From NCBI GenBank assembly GCA_031270525.1, contig JAISXN010000109.1:1-11347 (forward strand): a stretch of DNA of 11,347 nucleotides. The letters are read 5' to 3'. The DNA comes from Candidatus Symbiothrix sp. (lineage in GTDB: Bacteria > Bacteroidota > Bacteroidia > Bacteroidales > Azobacteroidaceae). The notes beneath the pieces were generated by a model. The model saw only the letters and a list, made by a program, of their open reading frames with translations. It had not been told where the DNA came from and did not search any database. Position 1 is the first letter of the stretch. Each line of letters opens with the position of its first letter. Shown piece after piece: positions 1 through 7,178 of this stretch. The position numbers and the translations under genes were made by a program.

Positions 1-353
1 CCCAAAACTTTTGACAACTCCGAGCAAAATTCATTATACAACGGAATAGCAAAATCAGGTTTTGCCGCTTTGATGTAAGATGGCCTGTTGCCTTTTTTTG
101 TAGAAGCATGAAGGGTAAACTGACTCACACATAAAATTGCTCCTCCTGTTTCCGGCACAGAACGGTTCATTATGCCGTTTTCATCAGGAAAAATCCGAAG
201 ATTGACAGTCTTTTTAACTAAAAAATCAATATCCTCCAAGTTATCCGAATCTACAATACCTACCAAAACCAACAACCCTTCCCCTATCGAAGATTTTAAT
301 TTCCCTCCGATGGTTACGGAAGCTTTTGATACTCTTTGAATGACTATACGCAT
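1..353 (-). CDS. dtd: D-aminoacyl-tRNA deacylase (partial, C-terminus beyond left edge)
   Basis: DTD hydrolyses D-amino acids mischarged onto tRNA (classically D-Tyr-tRNA) and also clears Gly-tRNA(Ala), protecting translation in the cytoplasm. The visible 117 complete codons start MRIVIQRVSKASVTI, the typical DTD N-terminus. They include the catalytic SQFTL motif at residues 77-81 followed by the conserved KKGNRPS stretch (86-92). DTD proteins are about 145-150 residues, so roughly 30 residues, including the Gly-cisPro (NxGP) motif, lie outside the window. The ATG at 353-351 aligns with the family start and lies about 17 nt downstream of the expected transcription start of a good promoter at 377-407. 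The family identification is firm; what lies downstream in the operon cannot be seen. Confidence 0.95.
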   Translation of the reverse strand, partial: MRIVIQRVSKASVTIGGKLKSSIGEGLLVLVGIVDSDNLEDIDFLVKKTVNLRIFPDENGIMNRSVPETGGAILCVSQFTLHASTKKGNRPSYIKAAKPDFAIPLYNEFCSELSKVL

Positions 354-376
354 TGCGGGACTCATAAAAATCGCCG

Positions 377-407
377 CTAAGGTACGAATTTTCTTTGATT
401 CTTGCAA
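377..407 (-). promoter_or_regulatory. Promoter of dtd (Bacteroidota type)
   Basis: On the minus strand a TTG (407-405) is followed after 20 nt by TACCTTAG (384-377), one mismatch from the Bacteroidota -7 consensus TAnnTTTG. Transcription would start near 370, giving a leader of about 17 nt before the dtd ATG. The -33 part is only TTG rather than TTTG, so this is a good but not perfect match. Confidence 0.55.
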
Positions 408-413
408 TAATGT

Positions 414-619
414 CGGCTATCCTCTCTTTCATGGCCCTGTTTTCTTCGACAACTATTCTGAACAATCTGTAAATATCTTGATCTTTCGGCATCTTTATTC
501 ATTATAGTATTTAATGCTTAATATGGGGCAATTTTGAGGATGTAAGGCGGGATTAGTAGGTTAGGGGGAGGGGGATAAAAATAATGCCAAATTTACAAGT
601 GACAGAGAAAAATGCAGAG
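414..619. other. Intergenic region between the dtd promoter and the tRNA-Pro terminator
   Basis: No recognisable gene lies here. On the plus strand there is a G-rich patch around 547-572 with two runs of five G. On the minus strand an ATG at 492-490 opens a reading frame of 83 codons that runs 113 nt into dtd in another frame; its first 36 codons look like an amphipathic helix, but I recognise no family (see findings). Nothing else in the stretch stands out. Confidence 0.4.
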
Positions 620-656
620 CAAAAAGAAACAACCATCTAATAATCAGATGGTTGTT
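620..656 (-). terminator. Rho-independent terminator of tRNA-Pro
   Basis: A perfect 11-bp stem (628-638 with 646-656) closes a 7-nt loop (639-645). On the minus strand the stem is followed by TTTCTTTTT. It begins 2 nt after the 3' end of the tRNA, which fits termination of a single-gene tRNA transcript. On the plus strand the hairpin lacks a T-run. Confidence 0.85.
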
Positions 657-657
657 G

Positions 658-732
658 TCGGGGTGAGACGATTCGAACGTCCGACCACACGCCCCCCAGA
701 CGCGTACTCTAACCGGGCTGAGCTACACCCCG
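658..732 (-). tRNA. tRNA-Pro (anticodon GGG)
   Basis: The minus strand folds into a complete 75-nt cloverleaf. The acceptor stem is CGGGGTG with CACCCCG and discriminator A. The D stem is GCTC with GAGT. The anticodon stem is CGCGT with GCGTG (two G-U pairs), with loop CTGGGGG. The variable loop is 5 nt, and the T stem is GGACG with CGTCT around TTCGAAT. The loop gives anticodon GGG at positions 34-36 followed by G37, and C1-G72 with A73 are bacterial tRNA-Pro identity features. It should read CCC and CCU. CCA is not encoded: the gene is followed by CAA and then the terminator, so the CCA end must be added after transcription. Promoter and terminator flank it tightly, so it is transcribed alone. 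Confidence 0.95.
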
Positions 733-751
733 CTCTTTTCTATTTCGACTG

Positions 752-782
752 CAAAGGTACAATAATTTTCAAAATCAACAAA
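752..782 (-). promoter_or_regulatory. Promoter of tRNA-Pro
   Basis: On the minus strand TTTG (782-779) is followed after 19 nt by TACCTTTG (759-752), a full match to the Bacteroidota housekeeping consensus. The transcript would start near 745, leaving about 13 nt of 5' leader before the mature tRNA. Confidence 0.8.
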
Positions 783-839
783 ACAAAAAAGAAAAAACCG
801 GCAATTCAGGTATAAAAAATCCGTAATACCCATGGGTGC

Positions 840-918
840 ATTTCAAATTGTCGCAGTGCTGTAGCAAGGCTTGTCACTCCCGCGCAGGCGGGAATGACAG
901 AGCGCGACAATTTGAAAT
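840..918. repeat. Nested inverted-repeat element (possible MITE/REP-like)
   Basis: A perfect 15-bp outer inverted repeat (ATTTCAAATTGTCGC at 840-854 against 904-918) encloses a second palindrome (872-883 with 888-899, 11 of 12 bp, GCAG loop). The inner arm is of the GTCATTCCCGC type seen in many dispersed bacterial repeats. The element sits between two divergent promoters (tRNA-Pro at 752-782 and the DUF2723 gene at 936-967), where no terminator is needed. A mobile or repeat origin is therefore more likely than transcription termination. No clear target-site duplication was found. Confidence 0.65.
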
Positions 919-935
919 ACCGTCGGATTAAGCGA

Positions 936-967
936 TTTGGTATTATAAATATCTTTTTCTATCTTTG
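936..967 (+). promoter_or_regulatory. Promoter of the DUF2723-deacetylase operon
   Basis: TTTG (936-939), a 20-nt spacer and TATCTTTG (960-967) match the Bacteroidota consensus fully. The expected transcription start is near 974, about 30 nt before the ATG at 1004. It therefore excludes the upstream in-frame TTG at 965, which lies within the -7 box. Confidence 0.8.
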
Positions 968-1003
968 CGCAATATTTTCACACAATACCGGTTAATTAAA
1001 TAT

Positions 1004-4000
1004 ATGAAAACATTTAGGTTGGCAAATAACATTCTGGGATGGATTGTTTTCGCAGTAGCGGCGGTTACTTATTTGATGACGATAGAGCCTACGGCCAGTT
1101 TTTGGGATTGTGGCGAGTTTATTGCTTCCGCTTACAAATTAGAAGTAGGGCATCCTCCCGGAAACCCGATTTTCATGATGACGGCCAATTTATTTACGCA
1201 ATTGACTTCCGATACTTCCTTAAAAGCGGCAATGGTAAATAGTATGTCGGCTATCTCCAGTGCTTTAACAATATTATTCTTGTTCTGGACAATTACGCAT
1301 TTGGCAAGGAAAATATTTGTTCCCGACAGCAAGACAGAAATGTCGCTTCCCAGGATAATTACTATTCTCGGCTGCGGTGCGGTAGGCGCCTTGGCTTATA
1401 CCTGGTCCGATACATTCTGGTTTTCGGCAGTTGAAGGGGAAGTGTATGCTTTTTCATCCTTGATGACCGGATTGGTTTTCTGGATGATTTTGAAATGGGA
1501 AGACGTCGCCGATGAACCTCACTCCAACCGTTGGCTAATATTAATTGCATATATAATGGGCATTTCGATTGCCGTCCACTTGTTGAATCTGCTTTGTATT
1601 CCCGCTATTGTACTGGTTTATTATTATAAAAAATATCCCAATCCGAATCTGAAAGGTTCGCTTGTGGCTTTACTGATTTCCTTTGTGATTGTGGCCATTA
1701 TGCTATACGGTATTATTCAGGGACTGGTAAAAGTAGCCGGTTGGTTTGAATTATTGTTTGTCAATACTTTCGGTTTGCCGTACAATACAGGGGTCGGTTT
1801 CTATATCTTTCTGGTTTTTGCCGTTCTTGCCTGGGGTATATGGGAAACCATGCGGGAAAAACACAATCCGGGGAGGGTAAAGATTGCTTTCTTGCTTTCA
1901 ATCGCTTTGCTGGGAATTCCGTTTATCGGGAATCACTTGTTAATAGGAATTATAATTTTAGCTATTTTAGGTATTTACTTTTTCAGCAAGAAGAAACTGA
2001 ATCCGGTTGCGCTCAACACTATTTTGATTAGTTTATTCGTTATAACCATCGGTTATTCGTCGTATGCGCTTATTATAATTCGTTCGTCGGCAAATACGCC
2101 CATGGATCAAAATTCGCCCGAAGATATTTTTACTTTGAGGGAATATTTATCGCGTGAACAATACGGACAGACGCCTTTGCTTCACGGGCAGACTTTCGTT
2201 GCCGATTCGAAGAAGAAAAGAGAAGGAAATCTGTTAGTCTCCGCAACAAAAGACAATGGTCCCGTTTGGACGCAAATCGCCAAAAGCAATCCTGAAGAGA
2301 AAGATCGTTATTTTATTTCCAGAAGAAGTGAATCCCTTTTGTATCCGGATGAATTGTGTACGATTTTCCCGCGCATGTACAGCAAAGACCATGCGGAAGC
2401 TTATAAAGAGTGGATTAATTTCAAAGGGAAACGCGTCAGATACAAAGAAATTGACGGAGGCCCTTCAAATGTAGCGATTGTGCCGACTTTTTTTGAGAAC
2501 CTCAGGTTTTTCTTCACTTATCAAGTCAACTTCATGTATTGGCGGTACTTCATGTGGAATTTTGCGGGACGGCAAAATGAAATTCAAGGAAACGGCGAAG
2601 TTTCAAACGGAAACTGGATAAGCGGCATCAAATTTATCGACAGCCTGTTTGTGGGACCGCAGGATGATTTACCCGATTTCATTGCTAAAAACAAGGGTCA
2701 TAACAAGTTTTATATGTTACCCCTCTTGTTGGGTCTTTTAGGTGTGTTTTTTCAGGTATTTTCAGGAAAAAAAGGAACGCAGGATTTCTGGGTAGTATTT
2801 CTCCTGTTTTTCATGACCGGTTTGGCGATTGTGCTTTATTTGAACCAACCGCCCAATCAGCCGCGTGAGCGGGATTATGCATACGCCGCTTCGTTCTATG
2901 CTTTCAGTATTTGGATTGGATTGGGTGTCGGCTTGATTGAAAAAGCATTACGTAAATACATAAAACTCCCCGCATTACCGGCTGCGATTGCTGCCGGCGT
3001 ATTGTGCCTGTTGATTCCTGTTCAAATGGTTTCGCAGACCTGGGACGATCACGATCGCTCGAAAAGATCCCTCAGCCGGGATTTCGGGTTTAATTATCTT
3101 TCGACTTGCGAACCCAATGCCGTCATTTTTACCATGGGCGACAACGATACTTTCCCGCTCTGGTACGCCCAGGAAGTAGAAGGTTACCGTACAGACGTCA
3201 GGGTTTGTAACCTGAGCTATCTGCAAACCGATTGGTATATCGACCAAATGAAACGCCAGGCATACGAATCCGCACCGCTTCCTATTTCGTGGAAGAAAAC
3301 CGAATACATACAAGGGAAACATGAAGCCGCCTATATTCTCGATCCGAGCGACAAACCTCAGGATGTATCTTATGCTTTGGCGAGAGTCAAATCTGATGAT
3401 AATCGTGTAAAAAGAGTTGGGGAATATCCGCCTTTAGATAACATTCGCACTAATTTGCTCTATATTCCTGTCGATACGGCTGCCGTAATCGAATCGGGAG
3501 TCGTAAAACCGGAACAAGCCGGCTGGTTGACGGATAGAGTATATATTTATCTCGGTCCTAAATATAATGCCAATCAGGAAGTGGTTGTGCCGGGGAAATA
3601 TGCCTTAGCTAAACAGGAAATGATGATTCTTGATATGTTGAGGAATAACGAAAACTGGTCTCGTCCGTTCTATTTTGCAAGCACCGTAGGCCCCGATCAA
3701 TATCTACGTTTGGAAAATTATTTCCGTCAGGATGGAATTGCATACCGGATTATGCCATACGATGTAACTCAGGAAGGTAGAAATATTGATACGGATATTT
3801 TGTACGAAAACCTGATAAAAAAATATCGTTGGGGCAATATGGAAAAACCGGGATTGTTCATTGATTCCAATTCCATGCGTATGGCAAGAGTATTCCGGTC
3901 GATGTTCGGTACGTTAGGAACCCGTTTGGCTGCAGAAGGCAAAAAAGAACAGGCAATTGAAGCTATGGATTATGCGTTGAAATCGGTTCCCGATTACAAT

Positions 4001-4327
4001 GTGCCTTACGATTTCTACTCGATGAACCAAATCGTTCAGACATACGTTATGGCAGGGGATACGGCCAAAGCCAAACAGATTAATGATATTGTGCTGGAAT
4101 CTGTTTTAAAAGAGTTGAATTGGTATATGAGGCTCAGTGATGAAAAATATGCATCGGTATATATAGACATTAATAAGGATTTATATTACATGGGTCACCT
4201 TTTACAATTCTACGAAGAGGTTGATCCGGGAAAATATCAGTCGATTTTAGCGGATTATAATCGTTACGTTCAACGCTATGAGAGTATTTCAAGGAAGATG
4301 AATAATAGAGGCGGCGCAAACAGATAG
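1004..4327 (+). CDS. DUF2723 family polytopic membrane protein, GT-C-like (putative glycosyltransferase)
   Basis: This 1107-residue protein begins with a hydrophobic helix followed by the family hallmark FWDCGEFIASAYKLEVGHPP (33-52). Its Asp35 and Glu38 sit in the first loop, as acidic catalytic residues do in GT-C enzymes. Many membrane helices follow. Further family-type motifs are NQPPNQPRERDYAYAASFYA (from about residue 614) and MGDNDTFPLWYAQ (from 711), in a large soluble part. The end (about 967-1055) resembles TPR-type helical repeats. Bacteroidota members of this family are about 1000-1150 residues, so the gene is full length. The related human protein TMEM260 is a protein O-mannosyltransferase; transfer of a sugar from a lipid donor is therefore an inference here. 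The ATG at 1004 is chosen because the longer in-frame TTG at 965 overlaps the promoter. The next gene starts 2 nt after the stop. Confidence 0.85.
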   Translation: MKTFRLANNILGWIVFAVAAVTYLMTIEPTASFWDCGEFIASAYKLEVGHPPGNPIFMMTANLFTQLTSDTSLKAAMVNSMSAISSALTILFLFWTITHLARKIFVPDSKTEMSLPRIITILGCGAVGALAYTWSDTFWFSAVEGEVYAFSSLMTGLVFWMILKWEDVADEPHSNRWLILIAYIMGISIAVHLLNLLCIPAIVLVYYYKKYPNPNLKGSLVALLISFVIVAIMLYGIIQGLVKVAGWFELLFVNTFGLPYNTGVGFYIFLVFAVLAWGIWETMREKHNPGRVKIAFLLSIALLGIPFIGNHLLIGIIILAILGIYFFSKKKLNPVALNTILISLFVITIGYSSYALIIIRSSANTPMDQNSPEDIFTLREYLSREQYGQTPLLHGQTFVADSKKKREGNLLVSATKDNGPVWTQIAKSNPEEKDRYFISRRSESLLYPDELCTIFPRMYSKDHAEAYKEWINFKGKRVRYKEIDGGPSNVAIVPTFFENLRFFFTYQVNFMYWRYFMWNFAGRQNEIQGNGEVSNGNWISGIKFIDSLFVGPQDDLPDFIAKNKGHNKFYMLPLLLGLLGVFFQVFSGKKGTQDFWVVFLLFFMTGLAIVLYLNQPPNQPRERDYAYAASFYAFSIWIGLGVGLIEKALRKYIKLPALPAAIAAGVLCLLIPVQMVSQTWDDHDRSKRSLSRDFGFNYLSTCEPNAVIFTMGDNDTFPLWYAQEVEGYRTDVRVCNLSYLQTDWYIDQMKRQAYESAPLPISWKKTEYIQGKHEAAYILDPSDKPQDVSYALARVKSDDNRVKRVGEYPPLDNIRTNLLYIPVDTAAVIESGVVKPEQAGWLTDRVYIYLGPKYNANQEVVVPGKYALAKQEMMILDMLRNNENWSRPFYFASTVGPDQYLRLENYFRQDGIAYRIMPYDVTQEGRNIDTDILYENLIKKYRWGNMEKPGLFIDSNSMRMARVFRSMFGTLGTRLAAEGKKEQAIEAMDYALKSVPDYNVPYDFYSMNQIVQTYVMAGDTAKAKQINDIVLESVLKELNWYMRLSDEKYASVYIDINKDLYYMGHLLQFYEEVDPGKYQSILADYNRYVQRYESISRKMNNRGGANR

Positions 4328-4329
4328 AC

Positions 4330-4944
4330 ATGTTGATAGAAAGACCCCCCGCAATATACCGCGGTTTGTACCGCGGTTCTCATTGGAGATTCAACTCCGG
4401 CGAAAAAGTAGTGTATCTTACATTTGACGACGGACCTATTCCGGAGATGACTCCCTGGGTTTTGGATTTATTGGACAAATACGGCATTAAAGCTACTTTT
4501 TTCTGTGTCGGAGATAATGTCCGCAAATATCCCGAAATTTACCAAATGGTACAAGATCGCGGGCATATCGTAGGAAACCATACATTCCATCACATGCAAG
4601 GATGGAAAGTGGATAAAGAAACTTTTCTCAAAGACGTTGAAGACGCTGCGAAGTTGATAGATAGCAAATTGTTCCGTCCTCCGCACGGGCACATGCGTTT
4701 AACGCAATATTACGCCTTGAGAAAGAAATACAAAGTAATCATGTGGGACGTCGTAACCCGCGATTACAGCCGTCTGATGACAGCCGGCGAAGTATTCGAA
4801 GTCGTAAAAAAATATACCCGTAGCGGTTCGATTATTGTATTCCATGATTCTTTGAAATCGGGCGACCGCATGAAAGAATCTCTTCCCCGGTCGATTGACT
4901 GGTTAATTGAGCAGGGCTACAGTTTTCGATTGATTGAGGGATGA
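4330..4944 (+). CDS. Polysaccharide deacetylase (NodB homology, CE4)
   Basis: This 204-residue metal-dependent deacetylase should remove N- or O-acetyl groups from a glycan. All five CE4 motifs are visible: TFDDGP (31-36, catalytic base and metal-binding Asp), HTFHH (84-88, metal-binding His84 and His88), RPPHG (116-120), WDVVTRDY (139-146) and IVFHD (169-173, catalytic His172). It is essentially a bare NodB domain with a short N-terminal extension. I see no signal peptide or membrane anchor, so either it acts in the cytoplasm or export is not obvious. It starts 2 nt after the DUF2723 stop, so the two genes are very probably cotranscribed and translationally coupled, suggesting a shared glycan or lipid-linked sugar substrate. 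The exact substrate cannot be read from the sequence. Confidence 0.9.
   Translation: MLIERPPAIYRGLYRGSHWRFNSGEKVVYLTFDDGPIPEMTPWVLDLLDKYGIKATFFCVGDNVRKYPEIYQMVQDRGHIVGNHTFHHMQGWKVDKETFLKDVEDAAKLIDSKLFRPPHGHMRLTQYYALRKKYKVIMWDVVTRDYSRLMTAGEVFEVVKKYTRSGSIIVFHDSLKSGDRMKESLPRSIDWLIEQGYSFRLIEG
4358..4377 (+). repeat. Tandem palindrome near the start of the deacetylase gene
   Basis: ACCGCGGT occurs twice, separated by TTGT, and each copy is itself a palindrome. The mRNA can form an 8-bp GC-rich stem with a 4-nt loop at codons 10-16. It encodes YRGLYRG, so it may simply reflect a repeated peptide, but it could slow ribosomes or RNA polymerase early in the gene. Confidence 0.5.
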
Positions 4945-5011
4945 AAGAATGTTAACGAAATCTTAACCTAAAAATAACATAGATTTCACATTATTTCCGA
5001 AAAATTGTTTT

Positions 5012-5019
5012 TACTTTTG
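5012..5019 (+). promoter_or_regulatory. -7 box for the Rpn-family gene
   Basis: TACTTTTG matches TAnnTTTG. No TTTG is present at the usual 19-21 nt upstream, so the -33 element is poor. If used, transcription starts near 5026 and leaves a leader of about 85 nt. The box overlaps the reading frame upstream of 5110, arguing against very early start codons. Confidence 0.45.
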
Positions 5020-5109
5020 CAAGCGAAATGGCGTAAGGACATTTATGTTATACGCAGGATGATTTTGTACACAAATAGTCTTGGTATTAGCCAAAACAAA
5101 AAGTATTGT

Positions 5110-5982
5110 ATGAAAAAGGTAAATCCAAAACAAAAAAACCGGAAATTGGGAACATTTATGAATTTCCAGACTGATTTCGCGTTCAAGAAGATTCTAGAAA
5201 ACGAAAGATTGCTGATTGATTTTTTGAACGAGACTCTGGGATATGAATGTAAAGTCGCAAGTTTGGACTATTTGAAGTCAGAACAATTAGGAAAAACGGA
5301 GGAAGACCGCAAAGCGGTGTACGATATTTATTGTAAGAATGAACGGGGCGAATGTTTCATCATTGAGATGCAGGTTGCATATCAAAAACATTATTTCGAC
5401 AGGATATTGTTTTATGCAACTTTCCCGATTCAAAAATATGCAGTAAAAGGAAAATGGGACTTCGAACTGAAGCCGCTTTATTGCATTTCGATTGTTGATT
5501 TCGAGATATTCGGCAAGAATAATTATTTAAATCATGTTGATTTTGTCCGAAGAGAAGCGATGGAAATAGCAACAAAAAAAGTGAATTTTATCATTATTGA
5601 ATTGCCGAAGTTCCAGAAAACACTAAGGCAATCGGAAACAAGACTGGATTGGTGGATTTATTGCATCAAGCATTTGGGGCAATTAAAGAAACAACCGGCA
5701 AAGCTGCATAATGAAATATTTGATGAATTATTTGAAACGGCAAGAATAAACAAATTAAAAAAAGAAGATATGGGACAGTATAAAAAAAGCGTAACGGAGT
5801 ATGCCGACGTAAAGGTATGTATGCGGGATTTCGGCGAATTGAATATGGAGAAAGGATTAAAAAAAGGCATGTTGGCAAAAACAAAAGAAATTGTAAAAAA
5901 TAGCTTAAAAGAAGGATTATCTCCGGATATTTTGTCAAGAATAACCGGACTGACTCCCGAACAAATCAATGAGATGCGATAA
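5110..5982 (+). CDS. Rpn family recombination-promoting nuclease / PD-(D/E)XK_2 putative transposase
   Basis: The 290-residue protein has the family N-terminus MNFQTDFAFKKIL (17-29). The PD-(D/E)XK-type core is YDIYCKNERGECFIIEMQ, with Asp72, Glu86 and Gln88 as likely catalytic residues (the D...ExQ variant). The C-terminus is lysine-rich and helical (KGLKKGMLAKTKEIVKNSLK, then EGLSPDILSRITGLTPEQINE), as is usual in these proteins. E. coli RpnA-type homologues cut DNA and raise RecA-independent recombination; the group is also annotated as transposase (TIGR01784) or PDDEXK_2. The frame is uninterrupted. No inverted repeats or IS ends are seen beside it, so it is a solitary gene. The start is uncertain: ATG at 5110 is preferred, with in-frame alternatives at 5059 and 5158. 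It converges with lpxB, with 53 nt between the stop codons and no convincing terminator. Confidence 0.85.
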   Translation: MKKVNPKQKNRKLGTFMNFQTDFAFKKILENERLLIDFLNETLGYECKVASLDYLKSEQLGKTEEDRKAVYDIYCKNERGECFIIEMQVAYQKHYFDRILFYATFPIQKYAVKGKWDFELKPLYCISIVDFEIFGKNNYLNHVDFVRREAMEIATKKVNFIIIELPKFQKTLRQSETRLDWWIYCIKHLGQLKKQPAKLHNEIFDELFETARINKLKKEDMGQYKKSVTEYADVKVCMRDFGELNMEKGLKKGMLAKTKEIVKNSLKEGLSPDILSRITGLTPEQINEMR

Positions 5983-6035
5983 GATATTTCAGAAAAGCAA
6001 ATCACTTCCGATGCTGCAAATAATGCATTTCGTCT

Positions 6036-7178
6036 TTAGGAGCGTATACTTCTCCTTTCAAGAGAAAAAATAATTCCGGCCGCACGGTCGGAAGCCCCCG
6101 GTTTACCGAGCCTGGCAATGACTTCCTGATATTCGGATTGCAAATTGTTGATATACTGTTTGTTATTCAATAAATTGTTTAATTCCTCGCGAATGTTTTT
6201 CATGGAAAATTTCTCATTGAATAACTCTTTAACCACTGTTTTACCGGCAATCAGGTTCACCAAAGAAATATACCGGACTTTGAAAAAATGTCTCCAGATA
6301 AAACCGGCTAAATGTTTGAGCGGCGTTTTGTAGCAAACCGCTTGCGGAACACGGAAAAGCGCCGTTTCCAAAGTAGCCGTTCCCGATGTAACCAAAGCCG
6401 CTTTAGCTTGTTGCAACAAACGATAAGTAGAATCGAAAACAATTCCGGCAGGATATTGAGCCATAAAAGGACGGTAAAAATCGGGGTCGATTCCCGGCGC
6501 ACCGGCAATTACGAGTTGATAATCCCTGAAAACGGAAGCAGCAGAAAGCATGAAAGGAAGATTGTCCTTAATTTCCTGCTTTCGGCTGCCCGCTAACAAC
6601 GCAATTACAGGTTTATCAGCCAATTGGTTTCGGACCGTAAATTCGTTAAAAGATTCCGTGAAAAAAGCGTCCCCGACAATGGCATCGACCGTTGGATTTC
6701 CAACATATTCTACCTGATAATTGTGTTTCCGGTAATATTCCGGCTCAAAAGGAAAGATACACAACATTCGATCTACGTATTTTCGAATGTTGTGTATCCT
6801 GTTTTCTTTCCATGCCCAGATTTTCGGAGATATGTAATAACAGACCGGAATTTGTAATTTTTCTTTTACAAACTGCGCTATCTTGAGATTAAATCCCGGA
6901 TAATCAACCAATATCACTCTATCAGGAGAATAAGCTTCAATCTCTCGCTTACATAAATCCAGATTACTGAAAATTGTCTGTAAATGGAGCAATACGGGAA
7001 CAAATCCCATATATGCCATGTCTTTATAATGTTTGAGCATTTTGCCGCCGGCCGATAGCATTAAATCACCTCCGAAGAAGCGAAAATCAGCTTCCCTGTC
7101 AATTTCTTTCAGGGATTTCATCAAATTGGATGCATGTAAATCACCTGAAGCTTCGCCGGCAACTAAAAAATATTTCAA
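6036..7178 (-). CDS. lpxB: Lipid-A-disaccharide synthase
   Basis: LpxB (GT19) joins UDP-2,3-diacylglucosamine and lipid X to make the lipid A disaccharide at the inner face of the inner membrane. The 380 residues match the usual length. Visible signatures are AGEASGDLHAS (7-17), VDYPGFN (91-97), YISPKIWAW (115-123), FPFE (142-145), YVGNP (158-162), AGSRKQEI (196-203) and TSGTATLETAL (264-274). The start codon is TTG (7178-7176): its protein N-terminus fits the family and its last bases overlap the TGA of the upstream pump gene (TTGA overlap). It is therefore probably translated by ribosomes finishing that gene. This pairing is unusual, since lpxB in Bacteroidota is, as I recall, commonly near surE. 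A perfect 16-bp inverted repeat lies within the gene at 6756-6798. Confidence 0.97.
   Translation of the reverse strand: MKYFLVAGEASGDLHASNLMKSLKEIDREADFRFFGGDLMLSAGGKMLKHYKDMAYMGFVPVLLHLQTIFSNLDLCKREIEAYSPDRVILVDYPGFNLKIAQFVKEKLQIPVCYYISPKIWAWKENRIHNIRKYVDRMLCIFPFEPEYYRKHNYQVEYVGNPTVDAIVGDAFFTESFNEFTVRNQLADKPVIALLAGSRKQEIKDNLPFMLSAASVFRDYQLVIAGAPGIDPDFYRPFMAQYPAGIVFDSTYRLLQQAKAALVTSGTATLETALFRVPQAVCYKTPLKHLAGFIWRHFFKVRYISLVNLIAGKTVVKELFNEKFSMKNIREELNNLLNNKQYINNLQSEYQEVIARLGKPGASDRAAGIIFSLERRSIRS
6756..6798. repeat. Perfect 16-bp inverted repeat inside lpxB
   Basis: GATACACAACATTCGA at 6756-6771 is exactly complementary to 6783-6798, with an 11-nt loop (6772-6782). It lies over codons for RIHNIRKYVDRMLCI, between the SPKIWAW and FPFE motifs. 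The peptide looks like normal LpxB sequence, so the pairing arises from codon choice or from a template-switch event rather than from an insertion. Confidence 0.85.

Noticed and set aside
547..572. G-rich patch as a G-quadruplex
   Set aside because: Only two long G runs plus one GGG are close together; a fourth run is too far away for a convincing quadruplex.
612..815. Plus-strand open frame of 67 codons
   Set aside because: It lies across the tRNA-Pro gene, its terminator and its promoter on the other strand; chance frame.
840..918. Reading the nested palindrome as a rho-independent terminator
   Set aside because: Both flanking transcription units start here and point away from it, and no T-run follows on either strand.
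4945..4975. GTTAA...TTAAC repeat after the deacetylase as a terminator
   Set aside because: Only 5 bp of AT-rich pairing and no T-run; too weak to call.
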